Shown: positions 8,326 through 17,670, counted from the stretch's first letter. The stretch is DNA of 64,000 bases from Rhodococcus sp. 14-1411-2a (GCF_002259485.1 NZ_NPGA01000014.1:476501-540500), one strand, 5' to 3'. Notes: generated from the sequence alone by a model not told the origin. Numbers and translations: made by a program.

Positions 8326-8970
8326 GTGAATGCCGACGAGCAAGAAAAGTGGGGGTCGACACAGTCGCAGCGACGACCGCAGCGTGCCGACGTTCGAGAT
8401 CGACTGCTCGCCGCCGCAGCGGACGAGTTCACCGAAAATGGCTATGCCGCAGCCAAACTCACCGACATCGCAGACCGCGCCGGCTTCACCAAGGGAGCCG
8501 TCTACTCCAATTTCGAGTCCAAGCAAGCGCTGTTCGCCGAGCTGCTGGCCAGGCGGTCCCTCGACCTCGCGGCCCGCGTACTGGCTCACATTTCCGATCT
8601 GGACCCCGGCGCGGCCGCCGGAGCGGGCGGCGGAGAGATCGCGTCGTGGGTGGTCGCCGAACCCCGCTGGCCGCTGCTGACCGTCGAATTCGGGATTCTC
8701 GCCGGACGCGACCCGGCCGTCGCGGAGCGCTATCGCACCGACCGTCGAGCACTCCGGCGCGAGCTCGAACGCCTCATCGCCGAGCGAGCGGACGACTGGG
8801 GAGTCGGCGAGAAATTCGATGCCCGACGCCTCGCGACGTCACTGGCGGCCTTGATCTCCGGATTGGCCGTCGAACATTCGGTGGATCCGGAGGAAATCGA
8901 CGAGGGAGTCATCGCCGACGCGGTCTCCGAACTGTTCGCGGGAGCGATAGCTAGGGCACATCTCGATTGA
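8326..8970 (+). CDS. TetR-family regulator
   Basis: 214 residues. The helix-turn-helix lies at about residues 20-65, with FTENGYAAAKLTDIADRAG and the recognition part FTKGAVYSNFESK. The C-terminal ligand domain is unassigned. GTG 8326 abuts the operator dyad, so the mRNA could be leaderless; a longer frame from 8290 would cross the operator. It likely represses the divergent membrane protein-alc-ybaK operon and itself. Confidence 0.88.
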   Translation: MNADEQEKWGSTQSQRRPQRADVRDRLLAAAADEFTENGYAAAKLTDIADRAGFTKGAVYSNFESKQALFAELLARRSLDLAARVLAHISDLDPGAAAGAGGGEIASWVVAEPRWPLLTVEFGILAGRDPAVAERYRTDRRALRRELERLIAERADDWGVGEKFDARRLATSLAALISGLAVEHSVDPEEIDEGVIADAVSELFAGAIARAHLD

Positions 8971-8998
8971 GGGACACGGCACCGGGTAACCGGGACAG

Positions 8999-9223
8999 AT
9001 GAATGCTCAGAATCCCGATCCCGACGTCACCGCAGGACTCGAAGCCGGTGGCAGTGTCACGCCAGGAGACACCCCGCCCGCCGAAACGGGAGTCGGCGGC
9101 CCCAATCACGAACCGCCGCAGCGCAGCCGTGTCATGCCGATCCTCATCATCGGTGTGGTGGCGTTGCTGGCGATCCTGATCGCCGGTGGACTGATCGGTC
9201 GCGTCGTCGGTCTATTCGGCTGA
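8999..9223 (+). CDS. Small membrane protein (DUF6480-like)
   Basis: 74 residues. The N-terminal half is rich in Pro, Gly and Asp (NPDPDVTAGLEAGG, then TPPAETG), and a single hydrophobic helix spans residues 47-71. This arrangement matches DUF6480 proteins of actinobacteria, whose function is unknown. It is 28 bases downstream of the TetR gene. Confidence 0.65.
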   Translation: MNAQNPDPDVTAGLEAGGSVTPGDTPPAETGVGGPNHEPPQRSRVMPILIIGVVALLAILIAGGLIGRVVGLFG

Positions 9224-9260
9224 TCCCGGGTCGGCGGCCCGTCCGTACTCGGCGAACAGG

Positions 9261-9758
9261 TCAGTACTGCGGCCAGCCGCCCTCGGGCCCGAGCAGGCGA
9301 TCCAATCGAATGTGGTTGATCTTCGCCAGCTCGTCGCGCATGATCTTGCGTTCGGTCCGATCGTCGTTGTCGAGTCGATGGCCCAGATCCACCAGGATGT
9401 CGCGCGGCTCGAAGCCCTCGGGCTCGAACAACCCGCTCCAGATGTACGGATAGCCGAATCGCTCGCAGTACGCGCGCGCCGCGGTCACCAGAGCGCCTCG
9501 CGTATCGGCGTTGATGGCTGCGCACACCTTGCTCGGCTCGGGACGCGTTGCGGCCAACATGTCCATGTCGCCGTCCGACAGCTCCGCCAGTTCCGCGTCG
9601 GCTGCCGAGAACAGCTCTGCCCGTGAGCGATACCTGCGGCCGTCCGCCACCCTCGACGCCCACGCCACCGAGCAACAACACTCGTACAACGCATGCACCG
9701 CCTTGCGGCGCGGCAGATCGTTGAACGTCTCCAGGCCGAGTCCCTGATGCATCAGCAT
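9261..9758 (-). CDS. Divergent OHCU decarboxylase-like protein
   Basis: 165 residues if begun at ATG 9758; a longer frame reaches 9836. The C-terminal part (ARAYCERFGYPYIW and DDRTERKIMRDELAKINHIRL) matches 2-oxo-4-hydroxy-4-carboxy-5-ureidoimidazoline decarboxylase, the third step from urate to allantoin. However, the HPxIG motif with the catalytic histidine and the following S-x-x-E-Q segment are missing: the sequence runs AATRPEPSKVCAAIN where they should be. Activity is therefore uncertain. Allantoicase 2 kb away supports a purine context. Confidence 0.6.
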   Translation of the reverse strand: MLMHQGLGLETFNDLPRRKAVHALYECCCSVAWASRVADGRRYRSRAELFSAADAELAELSDGDMDMLAATRPEPSKVCAAINADTRGALVTAARAYCERFGYPYIWSGLFEPEGFEPRDILVDLGHRLDNDDRTERKIMRDELAKINHIRLDRLLGPEGGWPQY

Positions 9759-9817
9759 GGATAGATGGTGAGCCTCATTCGGCGTATGCACCAGAGCTGA
9801 GCAGGGACTTAGCGCAG

Positions 9818-9836
9818 ATGTTACGCGCCGTAACAT
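9818..9836. promoter_or_regulatory. Perfect palindromic operator
   Basis: ATGTTACG-CGC-CGTAACAT is a perfect dyad with 8-base arms. It lies between the divergent OHCU-like gene (9758) and the crotonase gene (9878). The MarR regulator encoded right after the crotonase is a good candidate to bind it. Confidence 0.6.
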
Positions 9837-9877
9837 GCGGTGCGGGGATGGGCGACTCTGCCGCTAGGCTCGCAGGC

Positions 9878-10705
9878 ATGACGGAACGAACCTGGAAAGC
9901 CTTCTCCGTGGAGATCGCCGACCACATCGCGCAAGTGACCCTCCTCGGACCGGGCAAGGGCAATGCCATGGGCCCGGACTTCTGGAGCGAGAGCCCCGAG
10001 CTGTTCGCTCAGCTCGACGCCGATCCCGAGGTTCGTGCAGTCGTGCTCGCGGGCTCGGGCAAGAACTTCACCTACGGACTCGACCTCGCCGCGATGGCAG
10101 GAACCTTCGGTCCGCTCATGGCGGACAAGGCACTGGCCGGTCCCCGAACGACGTTCCACGACACAATCAAGACGATGCAGAAGGCCATCAACGCCGTCGC
10201 GGACTGCCGCAAGCCCGTCGTCGCGGCCGTGCAGGGCTGGTGCATCGGCGGTGGCGTCGACCTCATCACCGCCGCGGACGTGCGCTACGCCAGTGCCGAC
10301 GCGAAGTTCAGCGTGCGCGAGGTGCGGGTCGCGATCGTCGCGGACATGGGGTCGTTGGCTCGACTGCCCGCGATCATCGGCGATGGGCACATGCGTGAGC
10401 TGGCACTGACGGGCAAGGACATCGACGCCGCGCGCGCCGAGAAGATCGGCCTGGTCAACGATGTGTTCGAGGACCATGACGCCGCCCTCGCCGCTGCTCG
10501 CGAATGCGCCGCCGCCATCGCCGCCAATCCGCCCCTGGTGGTGCAGGGCATCAAGACCGTGCTGGATCATTCTCGATCCTCCAGTGTCGATGATTCCCTG
10601 CGCTACGTCGCGGCCTGGAACGCCGCCTTCCTCGCCTCGCACGACCTCACCGAGGCGATCACCTCGGTGTTCGAGAAGCGACCGGCGCAGTTCACCGGTA
10701 ACTGA
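9878..10705 (+). CDS. Crotonase-family enoyl-CoA hydratase/isomerase
   Basis: 275 residues with the crotonase oxyanion-hole motifs: GSGKNFTYGLDLAAM near residue 58 and VQGWCIGGGVDLITAADVRYAS near residue 117. The acidic residues in the active-site helix (VREVRVAIVADMG) resemble delta3,5-delta2,4-dienoyl-CoA isomerases more than classical hydratases. It would act in fatty-acid or related acyl-CoA breakdown. ATG 9878 is used; an earlier ATG at 9818 lies in the operator palindrome. The MarR gene begins one base after its stop. Confidence 0.88.
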   Translation: MTERTWKAFSVEIADHIAQVTLLGPGKGNAMGPDFWSESPELFAQLDADPEVRAVVLAGSGKNFTYGLDLAAMAGTFGPLMADKALAGPRTTFHDTIKTMQKAINAVADCRKPVVAAVQGWCIGGGVDLITAADVRYASADAKFSVREVRVAIVADMGSLARLPAIIGDGHMRELALTGKDIDAARAEKIGLVNDVFEDHDAALAAARECAAAIAANPPLVVQGIKTVLDHSRSSSVDDSLRYVAAWNAAFLASHDLTEAITSVFEKRPAQFTGN

Positions 10706-10706
10706 C

Positions 10707-11171
10707 GTGGTCGAGTTCGCCGAGGAGCTGGGCACGCAGCTGGTTCGGCTGCAACGCCTGCGTGAGCGCAACATCGCTGCGATCTCGTCCTCGGGCGGTG
10801 TCGACGGTGCCGCGTACGTATGCTTGTTCCGGCTCCTGCGCGACGGACCGATGCGGTCGAGTGAACTCGCCGCCATGGTCAATTCCGATCCGTCGACGGT
10901 GAGCAGGCAGGTGGCTCAGCTGGTCGAACGGGGGCACGTCGAGCGGCTGCCCGACAAACATGACGGTCGAGCGTTCGTGCTCGCGGTGACCGCGTCGGGT
11001 CAGGAAGCAGCGGCGGCGATCCAGCAACGACGAACCGACAATCTCGGACGGGTGATCGAGGGGTGGACACGGCAGGACCGAGAATCGCTCGTGACGTTGC
11101 TCGATCGTTTCTTGACCGATTACGAAACCATCAGGCCGGACCTGCCCGACCGTCGCGCAGGTAGCGTCTGA
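10707..11171 (+). CDS. MarR-family regulator
   Basis: 154 residues with a winged helix-turn-helix: MRSSELAAMVNSDPSTVSRQ as the recognition region and LPDKHDGRAFVLAVT as the wing, with the D-x-R motif typical of MarR. GTG 10707 starts one base after the crotonase stop, so the two are translationally coupled. It probably controls the crotonase promoter via the palindrome at 9818-9836. Confidence 0.87.
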   Translation: MVEFAEELGTQLVRLQRLRERNIAAISSSGGVDGAAYVCLFRLLRDGPMRSSELAAMVNSDPSTVSRQVAQLVERGHVERLPDKHDGRAFVLAVTASGQEAAAAIQQRRTDNLGRVIEGWTRQDRESLVTLLDRFLTDYETIRPDLPDRRAGSV

Positions 11172-11249
11172 TCGGCGGGCGATCCACGATCGGGGCGATC
11201 GAGGCAGTGCGCAGTCGCTCGTAGAGCAAGCGCGGACGGAGGGGATGCT

Positions 11250-12326
11250 GTGCCGATCGGTCGTGACAAGCCGTCGCTCGCGTCCGATGCCGGGACCCGT
11301 CGGAACTCGGTACGACTCGAACGCCGGGTGGCGCGAGGAATCGCCGTGCTGGTGCCCTCGTTCGGTCTCATCGGGGCGATAGCGATGCTGTCTTCGGACG
11401 GTCCCGTTGGACCGACGGCTGTTGTCGTGTGCCTGATGGTCTTGCTGTCGACTCTCCCGGTAGGGGCATGGTGGTGGCTGCGCTCGGCGGACGCCTCCCA
11501 CATGCCGGGATGGTTCGTCGTGTACGCCGACGTGGGCGTGTCGACGATGCTGCTGACCTTCGACGACCGTGATCTCGCGCTGTACGGCGCTGCCCTGTTC
11601 GCCGTGATCGGGACCTACATCGCGTACTTCTCGCGACGAACCGTGCTCAAGTTCCACACGGCATTCGTCAACGCGGTCATTCTGCTACTCGCAGTACTCG
11701 CCCTGGTCGAGCGGCCGGAGGATCCGGCGTCGATCCTCGCCCGCACCCTCGTGACGGTTCTGGTGGTCAACTCGGTACTCGCGTTCCGCGCAGTGATCCA
11801 GCGCCAACTCGATCTCGCCAACACGGACTCGCTGACCGGACTGCTCAACAGACGCGGCCTGGAATTGCGGCTCCAACGCATGATGAACTCGCTGGACGAG
11901 CACCGTTCCGTCGCACTGATGGTGGTCGATCTGGACCAGTTCAAGCGCGTCAACGACACCTACGGTCATGCGGTGGGGGACCGAGTGTTGCGCCGGACGG
12001 CCCGCAGGCTGACGGCGGTCACGGGCACGCGGCCGTGCGTGGCACGCACCGGCGGCGAGGAGTTCACCATCGCGCTACCGGTCGACGATGCCGCCGCGCA
12101 CCGGATCGCCCACGAGATCCTCGAGTCGATTCACGACCCAGCCGACGACGTGCCGGTGACGGTCAGTGTCGGGGTGGCCCTGCTCGACGGCAGTCGATGG
12201 TCCACCGCCACCGAGTCCGGTGACAGTGCCGATCTGGTCCACAACGTGCTGCTCGACGCCGACACGGCGATGTACGAGTCCAAGCACGCGGGCGGAAACA
12301 GAGCAACGGTGTACGCCGGCGAATGA
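11250..12326 (+). CDS. Membrane diguanylate cyclase
   Basis: 358 residues. Five or six hydrophobic helices occupy residues ~30-180, and a GGDEF domain follows from ~190. The signature is GGEEF (about residue 267) with LDQFKRVNDTYGHAVGD before it, so GTP-to-c-di-GMP cyclase activity is expected. No RxxD inhibitory site was noticed five residues ahead of the signature. It starts at GTG 11250 after a weak GGAGGGG-type site. It converges on the PAS gene across a strong shared terminator. Confidence 0.9.
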   Translation: MPIGRDKPSLASDAGTRRNSVRLERRVARGIAVLVPSFGLIGAIAMLSSDGPVGPTAVVVCLMVLLSTLPVGAWWWLRSADASHMPGWFVVYADVGVSTMLLTFDDRDLALYGAALFAVIGTYIAYFSRRTVLKFHTAFVNAVILLLAVLALVERPEDPASILARTLVTVLVVNSVLAFRAVIQRQLDLANTDSLTGLLNRRGLELRLQRMMNSLDEHRSVALMVVDLDQFKRVNDTYGHAVGDRVLRRTARRLTAVTGTRPCVARTGGEEFTIALPVDDAAAHRIAHEILESIHDPADDVPVTVSVGVALLDGSRWSTATESGDSADLVHNVLLDADTAMYESKHAGGNRATVYAGE

Positions 12327-12342
12327 TCCGCCGGCGTACACC
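12306..12342. terminator. Perfect 15-bp hairpin terminator, bidirectional
   Basis: CGGTGTACGCCGGCG (12306-12320) pairs perfectly with 12328-12342 around a seven-base loop. It overlaps the stop codon of the diguanylate cyclase and lies before the convergent PAS gene end at 12376. Confidence 0.8.
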
Positions 12343-12375
12343 GTTCGTCGTTCGGGGAAGAACGTGTTCCGTGCG

Positions 12376-12825
12376 TCAGCGCAAGGCGCTCTTGGGGTCG
12401 TTCCACAGCTGATCGGTGAAGTCCTCCAACGCGACGAGAACGATGGTGTCCTCGGTACGGCGCAGGATCGACTTGCTGGCGCGCACCTGCACGATATCGC
12501 CGGTCTTGTCGGTCATCCGCCACAGAGAATCCGCGCGGGTGGCCACCGTCGTGAGGAACATGTCGGCGACGTTGACACCCTCCGGAGCCCGGTCGGGGAA
12601 GATGTCGTGCAGGTGGAAGTCCTCCCGCTCGGTGCGGTCGAGACCGAACAGATCGTCGAAGGCCTCGTTCGCGAACACGATGGCACCGGTGGGGTCGACC
12701 GCGAGGATCGGCACCGGGATCCGGTCGAGGACGACCGTCACCGGCAGATCGGGAAACTGAGTCGGATCCGAAATCGGTCGCGAATCGAGATTGCGCCGAT
12801 CACCGTTGGAAGTGCTGTCGGTCAT
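12376..12825 (-). CDS. PAS-domain protein
   Basis: 149 residues, almost all one PAS domain: IPVPILAVDPTGAIVFANEA and FDDLFGLDRTER, then a C-terminal beta-sheet part. There is no output domain, so it must act through a partner. ATG 12825 is favoured because GGGAGACGT stands ahead of it; ATG 12837 is in frame upstream. The convergent diguanylate cyclase is a possible partner but nothing proves it. Confidence 0.75.
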   Translation of the reverse strand: MTDSTSNGDRRNLDSRPISDPTQFPDLPVTVVLDRIPVPILAVDPTGAIVFANEAFDDLFGLDRTEREDFHLHDIFPDRAPEGVNVADMFLTTVATRADSLWRMTDKTGDIVQVRASKSILRRTEDTIVLVALEDFTDQLWNDPKSALR

Positions 12826-12888
12826 ACGTCTCCCCAAACTATGTTTCGTCGGCCCACGGCCGAGACGAGGTGTGTGGTGCCGAAACGA

Positions 12889-13380
12889 TCAGTGACCCGG
12901 ATTGTCCGCCAAGCGCTTGAATGATGCAGCGATTTCGGCCTCTGCCTCTGCGCGCCCCACCCAGTCTGCCCCGGTGACGTGCTTGTTGGGTTCGAGATCC
13001 TTGTAATGGACGAAGAAATGCTTGATCGCATCGAGCTCGAACGTCGAGACGTCGCTCAGGTCCTGGATGTGATCCCAGCGAGTGTCACCGGCCGGAACGC
13101 ACAGCACCTTGTCGTCGCCGCCGGCCTCGTCGACCATCTTGAACATCGCCACGGGGCGGGCCTCGACGATGACGCCGGGGAACACCGACTCGGGCAGCAG
13201 CACCAGTGCGTCGAGCGGGTCGCCGTCCTCGCCGAGCGTGTTCTCGATGAAGCCGTAATCGGCTGGATACGCCATCGCGGTGTAGAGGTAGCGATCGAGG
13301 CGAACACGTCCGGTGACGTGGTCTACCTCGTATTTGTTGCGCTGCCCCTTGGGGATCTCGATGGTGACGTCGAACGGCAC
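12889..13380 (-). CDS. ppa: Inorganic pyrophosphatase
   Basis: 163 residues, the usual size of bacterial family I enzymes. The acidic metal site [11 protein letters not shown] and the early [14 protein letters not shown] segment are intact. It hydrolyses pyrophosphate in the cytoplasm and pulls biosynthetic reactions forward. It is divergent from dacB, as ppa (Rv3628c) is next to dacB in M. tuberculosis. Confidence 0.97.
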   Translation of the reverse strand: MPFDVTIEIPKGQRNKYEVDHVTGRVRLDRYLYTAMAYPADYGFIENTLGEDGDPLDALVLLPESVFPGVIVEARPVAMFKMVDEAGGDDKVLCVPAGDTRWDHIQDLSDVSTFELDAIKHFFVHYKDLEPNKHVTGADWVGRAEAEAEIAASFKRLADNPGH

Positions 13381-13522
13381 GTGCAGTCCTCACTGTTGTC
13401 GTCGAGCCGGAACGGCTCGAGTCGTTGGGAATGTGTCGATGGTGGCGGCGCAAGGCTACCGGACCCGAGGATACTGTTGACTGGACGATCATGGGTACGA
13501 CCACGGCAGTTACGGAGGAACG

Positions 13523-14926
13523 GTGGCGGGGCTGACACGGCGGTTCCTCGGCCCCACAGCGGGTCGACGGCGCAGGAAGAAGCGCGTGATCCTGACGCTG
13601 TGTGCGCTGTTCGTGGTGATCCTCGCTGCGACGACCGCCGCGCTGGTGCTGCCGTCGGTGTCCGACGGTGCCGAGACCGCCATCGAGCCTCCGCCCGAGA
13701 CAGTGCTGCCCAACCCGCTGATCACCCCGTTCCCGGAATCGGCACCGATGCCGAACGCTGCAGGTCTGGCAGCGGCGCTGGCCCAGGTGGTCGACGATCC
13801 AGCCCTCGGCACTTTCACCGGAACCGTCGCCGACGCGCAGACCGGGCAGGTGCTCTGGTCCCAGAACCCCGACACCCCGATGACACCTGCCTCGACCACC
13901 AAGGTGCTCACCGCGGCGGCTGCGATGCTCGGGCTGCCGGCGGATCATCGCGTCACCACTCGCGTGGTCCAGGGCAGTGGCGAGGGCGACATCGTGCTGA
14001 TCGCGGGCGGCGACCCCACCCTCACCGCGCTGCCGGTCGGCACCGACGGGTTCTATCCCGGGGCGGCGCGCATCGACGACCTGGTGGAGCAGATTCGGCG
14101 CAGCGGAACGGTGGTGCGCAGCATCGGCGTCGACACCTCGATCTACTCCGGTGACACGATGGCGCAGGGCTGGTTTCCCGCCGACATCGCCGCCGGTTCG
14201 ATCACTCCGATCGAACCGATCATGCTCGACGGCGGACGATCGAACCCACTGGTCGACGAGTCCCCACGCAGCACCACCCCGGCACTGGACGCGGGCCGCG
14301 CACTGGCCGCCGGGCTGGGCGTCGACCCGGCGGCGGTGACGACCGGCAAGGCCGCCGACGGGGCCGATCAGATCGCATCCGTCGAATCCGCGCCGCTGCG
14401 AAACCGCCTGCAGCAGATGATCTATCGCTCCGACAACGTCCTCGCCGAGGCCATCGGACGCGAACTGTCACTCGAGATGAACACGGCCGCAAGCTTTTCC
14501 GGTGCAACGGCAGCGATCGGGCAGACCCTGTACGCCGCAGGTTTCGACATGACCGGACTCACGCTCGAGGACGCCAGCGGGCTGTCGGTCGACGGCAGGA
14601 TTCCGGCCAGGCTGCTCGATCAGGTGTTGACGTCGGCAGCCGGAACCGAGCAGCCTGCGCTGCGTCCGATGCTCGATTACCTTCCCGTTGCCGGTGCCAC
14701 CGGAACCCTGACGGATCGATATGCCTCGGGAAACCGAACCGGAGCGGGGTGGGTTCGAGCCAAGACCGGAACCCTTTCTGCTGCAAGCGCTCTGGCGGGA
14801 TATGTCGTCGACGTCGACGGCCGAATCCTGACCTTCGCCCTGATGTCCAACGACCGGCCGCCCGACGTCAGTCGCCCCGCCCTCGATGCCGTCGCATCGA
14901 CCCTGAGATTGTGTGGTTGCCAGTGA
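13523..14926 (+). CDS. dacB: D-alanyl-D-alanine carboxypeptidase/endopeptidase (PBP4 type)
   Basis: 467 residues. A basic N-terminus is followed by a signal-anchor helix at residues 24-45. All three penicillin-binding motifs are present: STTK in TPASTTKVLTAAA, SDN in YRSDNVLAEAI and KTG in VRAKTGTLSAAS. It trims peptidoglycan stem peptides outside the membrane. GTG 13523 follows GGAGG closely. Its stop overlaps the GTG of the metalloprotease gene (GTGA), which starts an operon reaching hpt. Confidence 0.95.
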   Translation: MAGLTRRFLGPTAGRRRRKKRVILTLCALFVVILAATTAALVLPSVSDGAETAIEPPPETVLPNPLITPFPESAPMPNAAGLAAALAQVVDDPALGTFTGTVADAQTGQVLWSQNPDTPMTPASTTKVLTAAAAMLGLPADHRVTTRVVQGSGEGDIVLIAGGDPTLTALPVGTDGFYPGAARIDDLVEQIRRSGTVVRSIGVDTSIYSGDTMAQGWFPADIAAGSITPIEPIMLDGGRSNPLVDESPRSTTPALDAGRALAAGLGVDPAAVTTGKAADGADQIASVESAPLRNRLQQMIYRSDNVLAEAIGRELSLEMNTAASFSGATAAIGQTLYAAGFDMTGLTLEDASGLSVDGRIPARLLDQVLTSAAGTEQPALRPMLDYLPVAGATGTLTDRYASGNRTGAGWVRAKTGTLSAASALAGYVVDVDGRILTFALMSNDRPPDVSRPALDAVASTLRLCGCQ

Positions 14927-16008
14927 ACACGGACGCAGCTACGAAAGCCGACGACAGTGCGGCCACCTCCGGTTTCGCCGGAGCCGTCGACTGGTCCGTT
15001 GCGGCCAAGACCGGAGCGAAGCTGGTCCGCAAGGGCCCGGCCACCTCTCGCTACACCGCCGCTGCAGCCGTGGAAGAGCTTGCCGCCGCATCCATTCGGG
15101 CCGAGGGGCCGGTTCGCGAGACCACCGGTCTGGCCGACGGACTCCCCGTGCCCGACGCCCAGGTGGTCGATCGCGCCGGCTGGATCGCCGCGGCTGCGTC
15201 GTCGATGAAGCACCTGACCGGAGACGACGACGGTACGCCGCCGTCGGGTCTGCTCGGCGGAAAGCCGGCCGGGCTGCAGGCCGGAGCGATGCTGGCGTTC
15301 CTCTCCAGCGCCATTCTCGGACAGTACGACCCGTTCACCGGCGAGAACGGAACGCTCCTCCTGGTCGCGCCCAACGTGATTGCCGTCGAGCGGGCGCTTC
15401 GTGTCTCGCCGAGCGACTTCCGGCTGTGGGTGTGCCTGCACGAGGTGACACACCGAGTGCAGTTCTCCTCCGCTCCCTGGCTCGGCGACTACATGCGCGA
15501 GAACGTGGGGGTGCTCTCCGACGGCACGGACGAGCCGCTCACCGATGTCGCCAACCGGCTGACCGGCGCGCTCAAGGCCCGCAAGAATCCGAACGGGTCG
15601 TCCAAGTCCGAGGACGCAGGCATCGTCGGACTGCTACGCGCCACTCAACCGCAGCCGCAACGCGACGCCATCGACCGACTCCTCGTGCTGGGCACCCTGC
15701 TCGAGGGTCACGCCGACCACGTGATGGACGCCGTCGGACCGGCCGTCGTGCCGACCGTGACGCAGATTCGCGGTGCCTTCGATCAGCGCAGGCAACGCAA
15801 GGTGAACCCGCTCCAACGCGTCGTCCGGGCACTGCTCGGCATGGACGCGAAGATGGCGCAGTACGTGCGCGGCAAGGCGTTCGTCGATCATGTCGTCGCC
15901 ACGGTGGGAATGGAACGCTTCAACACCGTGTGGACCGGGCCCGACACGCTGCCGTTGCTGTCGGAGATCGAGGACCCGGACGCCTGGATCGCGCGAGTTC
16001 TGGGCTGA
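14923..16008 (+). CDS. Zinc-dependent metalloprotease (DUF2342-like)
   Basis: 361 residues. The helix CLHEVTHRVQF contains the HExxH zinc motif, and the later EGHADHVMD supplies the third ligand region. These features match the actinobacterial coenzyme F420 biosynthesis-associated/zinc metalloprotease family of Rv3626c. No signal peptide is evident. GTG 14923 overlaps the dacB stop by four bases, and its own stop overlaps the tilS ATG, so it sits in a tightly coupled operon. The true substrate is unknown. Confidence 0.85.
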   Translation: MNTDAATKADDSAATSGFAGAVDWSVAAKTGAKLVRKGPATSRYTAAAAVEELAAASIRAEGPVRETTGLADGLPVPDAQVVDRAGWIAAAASSMKHLTGDDDGTPPSGLLGGKPAGLQAGAMLAFLSSAILGQYDPFTGENGTLLLVAPNVIAVERALRVSPSDFRLWVCLHEVTHRVQFSSAPWLGDYMRENVGVLSDGTDEPLTDVANRLTGALKARKNPNGSSKSEDAGIVGLLRATQPQPQRDAIDRLLVLGTLLEGHADHVMDAVGPAVVPTVTQIRGAFDQRRQRKVNPLQRVVRALLGMDAKMAQYVRGKAFVDHVVATVGMERFNTVWTGPDTLPLLSEIEDPDAWIARVLG

Positions 16009-17000
16009 TGCTCCTGCCTGAGGGAGTGGAGCCTGCGGAACGACCCAAAATGCCCGAGGGGCCTGCCCTGCTGGAGATTCGGCACGCGGTGCGTGGGTGG
16101 CTCGCGGTTCATCCGGGACCGGTGGCCGTCGCGCTGTCCGGTGGCGCGGACTCGTTGGCGTTGACCGCGGCGACCGTGGCCGAGGCTTCGAACGTGCGCG
16201 CCTTGATCGTCGATCACGGTTTGCAGTCCGGCTCGGCGGAGGTTGCGGCGACGGCTGCGGCGCGGGCGTCGGAGTTGGGAGTGGTCGATGCGCGCGTGCT
16301 GCCGGTGCAGGTGACCGGCTCGGGTGGGACGGAGGCCGCCGCCCGCCGGGCCAGGTACGACGCGTTGGATCGCGAGCGCGGCGACGCGTCGGTGCTGGTG
16401 GCGCACACCCTCGACGATCAGGCCGAAACGGTGCTGCTCGGGCTGGGGCGCGGATCGGGCCCGCGGTCGATCGCGGGCATGGCGTCGTTCGATGCGCCGT
16501 GGGGTCGGCCGCTGCTCGGGGTTCGGCGCAGTGTGACCAGGGCTGCCTGCGTCGAGTTGGGGATGGAGCCGTTCGAGGATCCGCACAACGGCGATCCCGA
16601 TTTCACTCGGGTGCGGTTGCGTCACGAGGTGCTGCCCCTGCTCGAGGACGTGCTCGGCGGTGGTGTCGCCGCTGCGCTCGCCCGGACCGCCGAGCAGTTG
16701 CGCGAGGACGGCCGGGTGCTCGACGCGATGGCCGAATCCGTCGTCGCGTTGGGTACACCGGAACTGGAGGTGTCCTCGATCGACTCGCTCGACACCGCGA
16801 TTCGTCGCCGCGTACTGCGCCGATGGTTGCTCGGCCGGGGTGTGACGTCGCTGACCGACCGGCAGATCCGGGCCGTCGACGCCCTCGTCGGACGGTGGAC
16901 CGGCCAGGGCGGGGTTGCGCTGCCGGGAGGAACGCCCGACGCCAGGTTGGTGTGCTCGCGTCGGCATGGCAGGCTGAGCGTCGGCCTGGAGAACGAATGA
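16008..17000 (+). CDS. tilS: tRNA(Ile)-lysidine synthase
   Basis: 330 residues. The P-loop SGGADSLAL of the N-type ATP pyrophosphatase fold and the [14 protein letters not shown] motif are intact. TilS converts C34 of a tRNA(Ile) to lysidine so that AUA is read as isoleucine. The ATG at 16008 overlaps the previous stop. The first 14 codons ([10 protein letters not shown]) are made from a copy of the dispersed repeat, so ATG 16050 is a real alternative start. Confidence 0.95.
   Translation: MLLPEGVEPAERPKMPEGPALLEIRHAVRGWLAVHPGPVAVALSGGADSLALTAATVAEASNVRALIVDHGLQSGSAEVAATAAARASELGVVDARVLPVQVTGSGGTEAAARRARYDALDRERGDASVLVAHTLDDQAETVLLGLGRGSGPRSIAGMASFDAPWGRPLLGVRRSVTRAACVELGMEPFEDPHNGDPDFTRVRLRHEVLPLLEDVLGGGVAAALARTAEQLREDGRVLDAMAESVVALGTPELEVSSIDSLDTAIRRRVLRRWLLGRGVTSLTDRQIRAVDALVGRWTGQGGVALPGGTPDARLVCSRRHGRLSVGLENE
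16023..16046 (+). repeat. Dispersed short repeat, copy B (tilS 5' end)
   Basis: GGAGTGGAGCCTGCGGAACG plus ACCC; it lacks one base of the central CCTGCAGG palindrome compared with copy A. It lies between two possible tilS start codons (16008 and 16050). Confidence 0.65.
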
Positions 17001-17011
17001 AGGGAAACCCC

Positions 17012-17563
17012 GTGTACGAGGGCGACATCGAATCGGTTCTCATTTCCGAGGAACAGATCAAAGCGCGCACTGCGGAACTCGCAGAAGAGATCGCCCAGCG
17101 GTATCCCGAAGGCGCACCCGAAGGTGACCTGCTCCTGGTCGGTGTCCTCAAGGGCGCGATCATGTTCATGACCGACTTCGCCCGGGCCCTGCCCATCCCG
17201 GCGCAGCTCGAGTTCATGGCGGTCAGCTCCTACGGCTCGTCCACCTCGTCGTCGGGTGTCGTCCGGATTCTCAAGGACCTCGACCGCGACATCACCGGAC
17301 GCCACGTGCTGATCGTCGAGGACATCATCGACTCCGGTCTGACGCTGAGCTGGCTCAAGCGCAACCTCGCGACCCGTTCGCCTGCCTCGCTGTCGGTGGT
17401 GACGTTGCTGCGCAAGCCCGACGCCATCAAGGTCGACGTGGAGGTCGCGAACGTGGGCTTCGACATCCCCAACGAGTTCGTCGTCGGCTACGGCCTCGAC
17501 TACAACGAGCGCTACCGAGATCTGCCCTACATCGGTCTGCTCGATCCCAAGGTCTACAGCTGA
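17012..17563 (+). CDS. hpt: Hypoxanthine phosphoribosyltransferase
   Basis: 183 residues with the PRPP-binding motif [17 protein letters not shown] and the early [15 protein letters not shown] segment. It salvages hypoxanthine and guanine to IMP and GMP. GTG 17012 is chosen because AAGGGA lies seven bases ahead; ATG 16997, overlapping the tilS stop (ATGA), is the alternative and adds five residues. Last gene of the dacB-tilS-hpt run. Confidence 0.95.
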   Translation: MYEGDIESVLISEEQIKARTAELAEEIAQRYPEGAPEGDLLLVGVLKGAIMFMTDFARALPIPAQLEFMAVSSYGSSTSSSGVVRILKDLDRDITGRHVLIVEDIIDSGLTLSWLKRNLATRSPASLSVVTLLRKPDAIKVDVEVANVGFDIPNEFVVGYGLDYNERYRDLPYIGLLDPKVYS

Positions 17564-17584
17564 GCTGGTTTCTTCTGTTCGTCC

Positions 17585-17643
17585 GGTCCACCCCGTTCGC
17601 GTGAATGGACCATTGCCGCGCCGAGACGTGTGCAAGGGTCCAT
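17585..17643 (+). terminator. Competing inverted repeats after hpt
   Basis: GGTCCA (17585-17590), TGGACC (17606-17611) and GGTCCA (17637-17642) can form either of two mutually exclusive hairpins. It may be a terminator for hpt or a regulatory switch ahead of ftsH; the sequence alone does not decide. Confidence 0.35.
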
Positions 17644-17670
17644 CGATGCGGATAGTGTGCCCGACAGGTG

